Of a stretch of 7,035 nt of DNA, positions 1 through 5,835 are shown piece by piece. The stretch is taken from positions 1 to 7,035 of the forward strand of contig JALRFB010000048.1 of the NCBI GenBank assembly GCA_023256555.1, in the 5' to 3' direction. A program made the translations under genes and the position numbers. The stretch is from Sediminibacterium sp. GTDB taxonomy: Bacteria; Bacteroidota; Bacteroidia; Chitinophagales; Chitinophagaceae. Numbering within the stretch: the stretch's first letter is position 1; each line of letters opens with the position of its first letter. A model generated the notes under the pieces. The model saw nothing but the letters and a program-made list of their open reading frames with translations. It was not told the DNA's origin and made no database searches.

Positions 1-756
1 AAAAACACAGAATTATATGCGAATTTTTCGCAGGCATACAGACCTATTCAATTTGCCAATTTACAAGCTCCACCTACAACCGATATAGTGGATCCCAATT
101 TAAAAGATGCAAAGGGATATAATGTAGATTTGGGTTATAGAGGTAAAATAAAATCTTTTCTTCAATTTGACTTAAGTCTGTTTTACTTACAATATAATAA
201 TCGTATTGGAACCATCATACCAAATGGGAAAAATTATAGATTCATCACTAATGTTGGAGCAAGTACAAGTAAAGGATTTGAAGGATATGTAGAAGTAAAT
301 CCTATTAGAGCATTTACAAAAAGCAACCGACTAGATTGTATTGTATTTGCTTCATACGCATATACAGATGCAAAATATAGTAACAACCATTTAGATGCAA
401 GTACCAAAAATAAGAGCGTTGAAAATGCACCAAGAGATATTCTAAGAACTGGAATTAGCTTTGGAATTCGTCCATTCTTAATTACGGGACAAATAAGTTA
501 TGTTGGTTCAAGTTTTAGTGATGCAAACAATACTATAAACCCAAGTGCCAATGGCAACGTTGGATTAATACCCTCCTACTCCATTACAGACCTTTTTGCT
601 AGTATTAAATTTTTTAAAAACTTCGAAGCAAAAGCAGGCGTGAATAATATTTTTAACACAAAGTATTTTACAAGACGCGCAGGTGGATACCCTGGGCCAG
701 GTGCTTTACCAGGTGATCCTACTAATTATTTTATTACTCTAGGAGCAAGTTTATAA
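1..756 (+). CDS. TonB-dependent receptor, FecA-like, C-terminal part (5' end outside window)
   Basis: This is the C-terminal 251 residues of an outer-membrane beta-barrel receptor that would take up a ferric siderophore, ferric citrate or a similar ligand using TonB energy. The frame is open from base 1, so the GTG at 88 is internal and not a start. The visible part begins with the barrel motif ELYANFSQAYRP, followed by DPNLKDAKGYNVDLGYRGK, which is strongly reminiscent of FecA (ferric dicitrate) receptors. Alternating polar and hydrophobic strands follow. Near the end are FNTKYFTRRAGGYPGPG and a last strand, NYFITLGASL. The plug domain, TonB box and signal peptide lie upstream of the window. 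The terminal residue is Leu, whereas these barrels usually end in Phe or Trp. The gene's end overlaps the end of the convergent lysC by six bases. The family is sure. The ligand is inferred, since FecA-like receptors in this phylum are often annotated this way without proof. Confidence 0.9.
   Translation, partial: KNTELYANFSQAYRPIQFANLQAPPTTDIVDPNLKDAKGYNVDLGYRGKIKSFLQFDLSLFYLQYNNRIGTIIPNGKNYRFITNVGASTSKGFEGYVEVNPIRAFTKSNRLDCIVFASYAYTDAKYSNNHLDASTKNKSVENAPRDILRTGISFGIRPFLITGQISYVGSSFSDANNTINPSANGNVGLIPSYSITDLFASIKFFKNFEAKAGVNNIFNTKYFTRRAGGYPGPGALPGDPTNYFITLGASL
751..756. other. Palindromic overlap of two convergent gene ends (TTATAA)
   Basis: The six bases TTATAA are their own reverse complement and are read as Leu-stop by both the receptor gene (+) and lysC (-). 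There is no intergenic space, so any transcription terminator for either gene must lie inside the other gene's coding sequence. Confidence 0.9.
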
Positions 757-2070
757 ATTAAATAAGCCCTTATTGATTAATTGTAATGTCTTTGTCTTAA
801 ATGTGCTTGGCAACAATAAGCTAATATTATGAGGACTTCCACCATAGCTAACCATGGTTATGGGCACTTCGTTAATTGCATCAAACAATTTCTTTAATAC
901 AGCATCTGTTTGAGCAATTTCGTTACCAACAATAGAAACAATTGTCTGGTCTTTTTCTATTTCTACAGAGGCGATATTACTTAATTCAGTAATAATTTCA
1001 GCCAAATGTATATCACTGTCAATGGTTACAGACACCGCTACTTCAGAAGTAGTAATCATATCAATTGGTGTCTTGTATTTTTCAAATACTTCAAATATTT
1101 TTCTCAAGAAACCATATGCCAATAACATTCTACTACTCTTAATCTTTACAGCAATAATACCATCTTTAGCTGCAACTGCTTTTACTCCAACCGTTCCAGC
1201 TTCTTTTTTAATAACTGTACCTGCAGCAGAAGGCTGCATGGTATTCAATAATTTAACAGGAATATTTTCTTGTTGAGCAGGCCAAATACATGTTGGATGC
1301 AAAATTTTTGCACCGAAATAAGCCAATTCAGCAGCTTCATCAAAACTTAATTGTTCAATTGCCACTGTTTTGTCCACCACACGTGGATCGTTATTATGCA
1401 TTCCATCTATATCTGTCCAAATTTCACAAACAGAAGCTTTTACTGCAGCAGCAATCAATGATGCTGTATAATCTGATCCCCCTCTTTTTAAATTATCTAC
1501 TTCCCCCTTTGCATTTCTACAAATATATCCTTGTGTAATAAATAATTTCTTTGTTGGATGAGTAGATAAAACCGTTTGTAATTTTTCTCTTATCACATTT
1601 AAGTCAGGCTCTTCATTAACATCTAAACGCATAAATTCCAAAGCTGGAATTAAAGCATGTTCAATCTTTTCTTGTTCAAGATATAAAGAGAACAACTTAG
1701 TACTCATCAATTCTCCTTGTGCTAAAATATCTTTATTCAAAGCATCACTTAAAGAAATTCTTTGTGTAATTTTTAAAAACTCAAAATGCTCGTCAATAAT
1801 ACTATTTGCTTTTGCTCTTAATTCTTCTGTTTTTAAAAGATCCACTATAAAAGAACGATAATGCTTTTCAAGCGTATCAATAATGGTAACTGCACCCTGT
1901 TTATCCAATTTAGCTAATGCATCACTTATACCTACTAAACTATTCGTTGTTCCACTTAATGCACTTAATACAACGATAGTTGGTTCGCTATCTTTTGTGA
2001 TTAACTGAGAAACCTGATGCATTCTTTCTGGCTTACCAACACTGGTACCACCGAACTTCATTATCTTCAT
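751..2070 (-). CDS. lysC: Aspartate kinase (aspartokinase), monofunctional
   Basis: This cytoplasmic enzyme phosphorylates L-aspartate with ATP, the first step to lysine/diaminopimelate, threonine and methionine. Counting from the ATG at 2070 (439 aa), the N-terminal kinase domain has the nucleotide-binding KFGGTSVG at 5-12, GELMS near 119-123, RGGSDYTA at 197-204, and WTDIDGM with NNDPR near 218-230. FDEAAELAYFGAKILHP follows at about 243-259. Two ACT domains end the protein: about 305-365, including MITTSEVAVSVTID, and about 375-437. They are the usual site of feedback inhibition by lysine or threonine. No homoserine dehydrogenase domain follows, so this is not a ThrA-type fusion. The frame can be extended to a TTG at 2076, but ATG 2070 or ATG 2061 (just before KFGG) is more likely. 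The 2070 ATG lies 22 bases after a TAnnTTTG box. Which amino acid inhibits it cannot be read from the sequence. Confidence 0.95.
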   Translation of the reverse strand: MKIMKFGGTSVGKPERMHQVSQLITKDSEPTIVVLSALSGTTNSLVGISDALAKLDKQGAVTIIDTLEKHYRSFIVDLLKTEELRAKANSIIDEHFEFLKITQRISLSDALNKDILAQGELMSTKLFSLYLEQEKIEHALIPALEFMRLDVNEEPDLNVIREKLQTVLSTHPTKKLFITQGYICRNAKGEVDNLKRGGSDYTASLIAAAVKASVCEIWTDIDGMHNNDPRVVDKTVAIEQLSFDEAAELAYFGAKILHPTCIWPAQQENIPVKLLNTMQPSAAGTVIKKEAGTVGVKAVAAKDGIIAVKIKSSRMLLAYGFLRKIFEVFEKYKTPIDMITTSEVAVSVTIDSDIHLAEIITELSNIASVEIEKDQTIVSIVGNEIAQTDAVLKKLFDAINEVPITMVSYGGSPHNISLLLPSTFKTKTLQLINKGLFNL

Positions 2071-2092
2071 AAACAAACTTTATTTAGAGAGG

Positions 2093-2100
2093 CAAAGGTA
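2093..2100 (-). promoter_or_regulatory. Putative lysC promoter, Bacteroidota -7 box TACCTTTG
   Basis: The minus strand reads TACCTTTG, a full match to the Bacteroidota -7 consensus TAnnTTTG, 22 bases before the proposed lysC ATG at 2070. This predicts a short 5' leader of roughly 15-20 bases. A TTTG lies 13 bases upstream of the box, closer than the usual -33 spacing, so the -33 element is weak or absent. The box overlaps one arm of a 7-bp inverted repeat (2095-2101 / 2130-2136). Confidence 0.55.
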
Positions 2101-2136
2101 AAAAATTATATCGCAAACATGCGTTAGTCTTACCTT
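2095..2136. repeat. 7-bp inverted repeat between the dehydrogenase gene and lysC
   Basis: AAGGTAA at 2095-2101 is the exact reverse complement of TTACCTT at 2130-2136, with 28 bases between the arms. One arm covers most of the lysC -7 box and the other covers part of the dehydrogenase stop codon. It could be a protein-binding site or chance: seven matching bases in AT-rich DNA is modest evidence. Confidence 0.4.
2100..2125 (-). terminator. Weak terminator-like hairpin after the dehydrogenase gene
   Basis: On the minus strand CGCA-TGTT-TGCG (2112-2123) forms a 4-bp stem. Two more pairs are possible beyond one mismatch, and a run of six T follows shortly after (2105 down to 2100). It lies just downstream of the dehydrogenase stop, where a terminator would be expected. 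The stem is short and the T-run overlaps the lysC promoter region, so the call is tentative. Confidence 0.25.
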
Positions 2137-3214
2137 AAATAGAGAGCTTAAATTTAGTTGCCAATCCTTCTAAATCATTTACCACTTCATCCACTAGAGG
2201 AATTCCATCTCTCATTCTTATAGCTTCCATATTTCTTTCAATATCACCTGCCACATAAACTTTTTCTTGTCCTTGTATTGGCTTGGCAGATCTGAATCTA
2301 TTCAACCACAAATCCATATTGGATTTAAAGTCTTCTGCAGGTCTAAATGCATCAATTCGCATAGCCCCCAAAAAATGACCCAACCCTTCCCCAGGCATAT
2401 TTTCTGGCATAGCCACATAAGCTGGAAATGGAGGTGCCCATGGACCAAAACTTGCACCACTCAATACTGCACTAAAAATATCTACAATAGATCCTAAAGC
2501 ATATCCTTTATGACTGCCTTGTTCTTTTTCTGAACCTAATGGCAACAATGCACCCCCTTTCTTTAAAATATGTGCATCATTTGTAGCTTGACCATTTTCA
2601 TCCTGAGCCCAACCTGTGGGAATAGGTTGATTATTTCTTTGAGCAATTTCTAGTTTTCCATTAGCTGCTGTTGTGGTTGCAAAATCGGCCACAAAGGGTG
2701 CTTCTTTCCCTGCAGGAATAGCCACTGCAATTGGATTGGTACCCAACATTTTTTCAGCAGCATAGGTTGGCGCAACAAGAGCACTTGCATTGGTCATAGC
2801 CATGCCGATCATATCTTCTGTCAATGCCATCATTGCATGATAACCAGCAATACCAAAATGATTACTATTTTTTACACTCACCCATCCTGTCCCTACTTGC
2901 TTTGCTTTTTGCACAGCAATTTGCATGGCTTTAGGAGCAACAATTAATCCTAAACCTCTATCACCATCAACAACAGCAGTGGAGGGAGTTTCGTGTACAA
3001 TCTTAATTTGAGGATTCGCGTTAATTCTACCAACTTCCCACAACCTTACATAACCCACTAGTCTTGCAATACCATGACTATCTATGCCTCTTAAATCCGC
3101 AGACAATAATACACTAGTAGCTAAACTAGCATCTTCGTTGGAACAACCGATGCTAGTAAAAACTTGTAATGCAAATTGATATAATTCGCTGTAACTAAAA
3201 ACGCGTTGACTCAT
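2135..3214 (-). CDS. Ldh_2 family (malate/L-lactate/ureidoglycolate-type) NAD(P)-dependent oxidoreductase
   Basis: A 359-residue cytoplasmic dehydrogenase of the LDH2/MDH2 fold, unrelated to the classical Rossmann lactate and malate dehydrogenases. Family members reduce 2-oxo acids or oxidise 2-hydroxy acids, with substrates such as malate, lactate, sulfolactate, ureidoglycolate and diketogulonate. Visible family motifs are LRGIDSHGIARL at 41-52 (His47 corresponds to the proposed catalytic His of YiaK-like enzymes), NSNHFGIAGYH at 116-126, GTNPIAVAIP at 158-167, and DFATTTAANGK at 177-187. Also present are IPTGWAQDENG near 198-208, SHKGYAL at 234-240 and a conserved C-terminal helix region near 285-310. 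Length is normal for the family. The ATG at 3214 lies six bases after the ssb stop, so the gene probably depends on the ssb promoter. The neighbours give no hint of the substrate, so I give no gene symbol. Confidence 0.9.
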   Translation of the reverse strand: MSQRVFSYSELYQFALQVFTSIGCSNEDASLATSVLLSADLRGIDSHGIARLVGYVRLWEVGRINANPQIKIVHETPSTAVVDGDRGLGLIVAPKAMQIAVQKAKQVGTGWVSVKNSNHFGIAGYHAMMALTEDMIGMAMTNASALVAPTYAAEKMLGTNPIAVAIPAGKEAPFVADFATTTAANGKLEIAQRNNQPIPTGWAQDENGQATNDAHILKKGGALLPLGSEKEQGSHKGYALGSIVDIFSAVLSGASFGPWAPPFPAYVAMPENMPGEGLGHFLGAMRIDAFRPAEDFKSNMDLWLNRFRSAKPIQGQEKVYVAGDIERNMEAIRMRDGIPLVDEVVNDLEGLATKFKLSI

Positions 3215-3220
3215 CCTTAA

Positions 3221-3634
3221 TTAGAATGGTAAATCATCCATCGATTCATCAGAAGCACTAGGTGCTGCTGTTGGTGTATAATTGGAAGGAGCTGAACTAT
3301 CAGATGAACCACCTGAAGGTTTTGCACCTAATAATTGAACAGATGCAATTCTTAAAGTTAAAGATGCACCTTGACGGCCATCAGCAGTGGTGTAAGATCT
3401 TACATCTGGAGTTCCTTCTACATAAACTTGAGTACCTTTCTTTAAATAAGGGGCTACTGCAGTTCTATCTGTCCAATAAGAACAATCTACCCATGTAGTT
3501 CTGTCTTTTTGATTGCCTTGTGCGTCCTTATAACGTTCTGTATGAGCAACGTTAAAATTAATTACTGTCTTTCCGTTTACATTGTTTACTTGTGCGTCTT
3601 TCCCTAAATTTCCGATGACTTGTAGCTTTATCAT
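3221..3634 (-). CDS. ssb: Single-stranded DNA-binding protein
   Basis: A 137-residue SSB that would coat single-stranded DNA as a tetramer during replication, repair and recombination. The OB fold spans about 1-103, beginning KLQVIGNLGKDAQV and including VINFNVAHTERYKD, TTWVDCSYW (46-54), YLKKGTQVYVEG (63-74) and LTLRIASVQLLG (92-103). A short Gly/Ser/Pro/Ala-rich linker (about 104-128) leads to the acidic tip DESMDDLPF. The DDLPF end is the conserved site through which SSB recruits other replication and repair proteins. The family length is usually 110-180. It starts MIKLQVIGNLG instead of the longer N-terminus seen in many main bacterial SSBs, so it may be a second genomic copy. It is first in a likely two-gene unit with the downstream dehydrogenase (six-base gap). 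Confidence 0.95.
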   Translation of the reverse strand: MIKLQVIGNLGKDAQVNNVNGKTVINFNVAHTERYKDAQGNQKDRTTWVDCSYWTDRTAVAPYLKKGTQVYVEGTPDVRSYTTADGRQGASLTLRIASVQLLGAKPSGGSSDSSAPSNYTPTAAPSASDESMDDLPF

Positions 3635-3663
3635 ATAATTATTATTTACACTTTTTGAGTATA

Positions 3664-3671
3664 TGAAGGTA
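3664..3671 (-). promoter_or_regulatory. Possible ssb promoter (-7-like TACCTTCA)
   Basis: The minus strand reads TACCTTCA, matching TAnnTTTG at the TA and the first two T but not at the last two bases, 29 bases before the ssb ATG. A promoter must lie in the 87-base ssb/mnmA gap, and this is the best candidate I found. No well-spaced -33 TTTG is visible. Confidence 0.3.
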
Positions 3672-3683
3672 GTAATTTTTCGT

Positions 3684-3691
3684 TACTTTTG
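3684..3691 (+). promoter_or_regulatory. Putative mnmA promoter, Bacteroidota -7 box TACTTTTG
   Basis: TACTTTTG is a full match to TAnnTTTG, 30 bases before the mnmA ATG at 3722, predicting a leader of about 20-25 bases. A TTTG at 3654-3657 is a possible -33 element, but the 26-base spacing is longer than usual. No Shine-Dalgarno sequence precedes the ATG, as is common in this phylum. Confidence 0.5.
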
Positions 3692-3721
3692 TGCTAAGCC
3701 AACTTTTAACTGGCCAAGTAT

Positions 3722-4828
3722 ATGAGCAAAAAAGGAAAGGTTTTAGTAGCCATGAGCGGCGGTATAGATAGTACAGTTGCCGCCCTATTACTACACAACG
3801 AAGGCTACGAAGTAGTGGGTATTACAATGAAAACCTGGGATTACTCCACCAGCAATACCAATGGAAAAGAAACAGGCTGTTGCAATATTGATTCTTTCAA
3901 TGATGCTAGATTAGCTGCTGTAAATAATGGCTTCCCTCATTTTATATTAGATATTAGGGACGAGTTTGGAGACTTTGTAATTGAAAATTTTGTAGAAGAA
4001 TACTTAGCTGGAAGAACACCCAACCCCTGCGTAATGTGCAATACCCATATCAAATGGAGAGCATTATTAAAAAGAGCAGACGCCTTGGGTTGTGATTTTA
4101 TTGCCACAGGCCATTATGCCAAAGTGCGTCAACACACCAATGGTAGATATGTTATCTCAAAAGGATTGGATGAAACCAAAGACCAAAGCTATGTGCTTTG
4201 GGGAGTGGATCAGGATTTATTAAGTAGAACCATCTTGCCTTTAGGAGGAATGCATAAAAAAGACATCAAGCAAATGGCCATAGATATGGGCTATCCAGAA
4301 CTCGCTAAAAAAAGTGAGAGCTATGAGATTTGCTTTGTACCCGATAATGATTATCGTGGATTTTTGAAAAGAAGAGTAGATGGATTAGAAGAAAGAGTCA
4401 ATGGAGGATGGTTTGTTGATACGAAAGGAAAAAGATTAGGCAAACACAAGGGCTATCCATTTTATACCATTGGACAAAGAAAAGGACTAGAGATTGCATT
4501 GGGTAAACCCGCCTATGTAGTGGCAATAGATCCTGTAAAAAATATGGTGGTGATTGGTGATGAAAATGATTTGGACCAAAATGATATGATGGTGGCCAAA
4601 TTAAATTGGATTAAATACGATCACTTAGAAGGGCCAATGGATTTAATGGCAAAGATTAGGTATAAAGACAGTGGTGCGCTATGTACTTTATCTCCAACAG
4701 ATATGGGAGTGCAAGCAAGATTTTATGAAAATGTGAAAAGTATTGCTCCTGGTCAGAGTGCTGTATTCTATGAAGGAGACGATGTGGTTGCAGGAGGAAT
4801 TATTCAGAGTGGAATGCTAATTAAGTAA
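3722..4828 (+). CDS. mnmA: tRNA-specific 2-thiouridylase MnmA
   Basis: This 368-residue cytoplasmic enzyme adenylates U34 in the anticodon of tRNA-Lys, tRNA-Glu and tRNA-Gln and transfers sulfur to make 2-thiouridine, which helps decode A/G-ending codons. The N-terminal ATP-pyrophosphatase domain has the PP-loop SGGIDS at 12-17 and NPCVMCN at 101-107, where Cys103 matches catalytic Cys102 of E. coli. It also has ATGHYAK at 128-134, KDQSYVLW at 153-160 and SYEICFVP at 200-207, where Cys204 matches the persulfide-carrying Cys199. The tRNA-binding middle region carries YTIGQRKGL at 248-256, and the C-terminal beta-barrel contains APGQSAVFY near 342-350. All key residues are present and the length is normal. 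The ATG start puts the PP-loop at the usual distance from the N-terminus. The gene stands alone: divergent from ssb and convergent with the methyltransferase gene, whose end is six bases away. Confidence 0.97.
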   Translation: MSKKGKVLVAMSGGIDSTVAALLLHNEGYEVVGITMKTWDYSTSNTNGKETGCCNIDSFNDARLAAVNNGFPHFILDIRDEFGDFVIENFVEEYLAGRTPNPCVMCNTHIKWRALLKRADALGCDFIATGHYAKVRQHTNGRYVISKGLDETKDQSYVLWGVDQDLLSRTILPLGGMHKKDIKQMAIDMGYPELAKKSESYEICFVPDNDYRGFLKRRVDGLEERVNGGWFVDTKGKRLGKHKGYPFYTIGQRKGLEIALGKPAYVVAIDPVKNMVVIGDENDLDQNDMMVAKLNWIKYDHLEGPMDLMAKIRYKDSGALCTLSPTDMGVQARFYENVKSIAPGQSAVFYEGDDVVAGGIIQSGMLIK

Positions 4829-4834
4829 ATGAGT

Positions 4835-5833
4835 CTACTTTATCTTTTGTAAAAGTGCACCAAATAAAGTGTCTGCTTTTTGTGTGTACCCTTTATAATA
4901 AGCTTGCTCGATCAACTTGAATTGACCAGTAGCCATAATTGCTTCTAACCTATTTTCATTTTCTACTTTATATACAGAACAAGTCGCGTATAATAAATAT
5001 CCTCCAATAGCAACAGCAGGAATTAAATTATGGACAATTTTATTTTGTAGCTGAGTGTATTTGTATAATTGAGCTTGATTAAAAAAAGCCAATTGTTCTG
5101 GAGTCCTACCCCAAGTGCCACTTCCAGAACAAGGCACATCCGCCAGTACCATATCAAACTGTTTTTTGATTTCAAATGGCTCTGTTAAATCTATTACTTG
5201 AACACTTGCCGGTCTTATTCCTGCTTCATTCAACCTTTTTTCCGCATTCACAAGAATAGTTGTTCGAATATCTGAAATATGAATATTGATATTAGATAAA
5301 AAATCAAATAATAAAATAGTCTTACCCCCACTTGCTGCACATGCATCCCATACCATCATGGGCTTTCCTTGCTTTATAGGAATATGTTTTAATAAATTGA
5401 CTAAGGCTTGAGAGCTTAGGTCTTGAATCACTACATCCTTGTTAATATCCAAGACATCTTGTATAGCAGTAGTATTGGTAAATGATAATGCCTCCTCTCC
5501 AATCATTTCATACGCAATTGCGGAAGCATTTAATTTTGCAATGACCGTTTCTTTTTGCCATGGCCTTACTCTTACAAATAATAATGGTTGTTCTTTATGA
5601 GAAGCAATGAATGTTGCTGCTTCAATTTCAGGAGAGATATCCTCTAAGAGCGGAAAACTGTTTGCATTATTTCTAAAATGCGCATAACAAAGTGCAGTAA
5701 TATTTTTTCTATCCTTACTACCGTGTTTTTTATTTGCACCAAAATATTTCTTCAAATAATTTGCTAAGGGCTCTGAACCATCGTAAGCACTTACTAAATT
5801 ATCTGCGATATTTTGATGTACTGCAAAATGCAT
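4835..5833 (-). CDS. RsmB/NOP2-type RNA (cytosine-C5) methyltransferase
   Basis: A 332-residue SAM-dependent methyltransferase that probably makes 5-methylcytosine in rRNA (or tRNA). Catalytic-domain motifs are DACAASGGKT at 163-172 (SAM-binding motif I), Asp188 in ISDIR (ribose binding), Asp215 in VIDLT, DVPCSGSGTWGR at 232-243 (motif IV with Cys235) and LLYATCSV at 280-287 (motif VI, nucleophile Cys285). Both cysteines of the m5C mechanism are present. Motif I has Ser where most relatives have Pro (CAAPGGKT). The first ~150 residues are helical and shorter than the NusB-like domain plus linker of E. coli RsmB (429 aa), so the exact target position is uncertain and I assign no symbol. The start ATG overlaps the sucB stop by one base (TAATG). 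The TAG stop lies six bases from the mnmA stop. Confidence 0.88.
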   Translation of the reverse strand: MHFAVHQNIADNLVSAYDGSEPLANYLKKYFGANKKHGSKDRKNITALCYAHFRNNANSFPLLEDISPEIEAATFIASHKEQPLLFVRVRPWQKETVIAKLNASAIAYEMIGEEALSFTNTTAIQDVLDINKDVVIQDLSSQALVNLLKHIPIKQGKPMMVWDACAASGGKTILLFDFLSNINIHISDIRTTILVNAEKRLNEAGIRPASVQVIDLTEPFEIKKQFDMVLADVPCSGSGTWGRTPEQLAFFNQAQLYKYTQLQNKIVHNLIPAVAIGGYLLYATCSVYKVENENRLEAIMATGQFKLIEQAYYKGYTQKADTLFGALLQKIK

Positions 5834-5835
5834 TA
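5831..5835 (-). other. TAATG stop/start overlap coupling sucB to the methyltransferase gene
   Basis: On the minus strand TAATG contains the sucB stop (TAA) and the methyltransferase start (ATG) sharing one base. This fixes the methyltransferase start and suggests cotranscription and translational coupling, with ribosomes finishing sucB re-initiating on the next gene. Confidence 0.75.

Noticed and set aside
761..774. AATAAG-CC-CTTATT inverted repeat just past the receptor stop, considered as a terminator.
   Set aside because: The stem is nearly all A/T with a two-base loop and no following T-run on the plus strand. It is inside lysC coding sequence and is probably chance.
1022..1538. Two open frames on the plus strand (1022-1276 and 1290-1538) inside lysC.
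   Set aside because: They lie antisense to a clearly real aspartate kinase gene, and their translations are low-complexity, leucine-rich and resemble no family. They are shadows of the real gene.
2267..3498. Plus-strand open frames at 2267-2497 and 3262-3498.
   Set aside because: They are antisense to the dehydrogenase and ssb genes, with compositions typical of reverse-strand reading and no recognisable motif.
3698..3714. GCCA...TGGC inverted repeat in the mnmA leader, considered as a riboswitch or regulatory hairpin.
   Set aside because: It has only four pairs with a nine-base loop, and a leader of about 25 bases is too short for any known riboswitch.
4844..4855. CTTTT-GT-AAAAG inverted repeat just past the mnmA stop, considered as a terminator.
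   Set aside because: It has five mostly A/T pairs with a two-base loop, lies inside the methyltransferase coding end and has no adjacent T-run. It is too weak to call.
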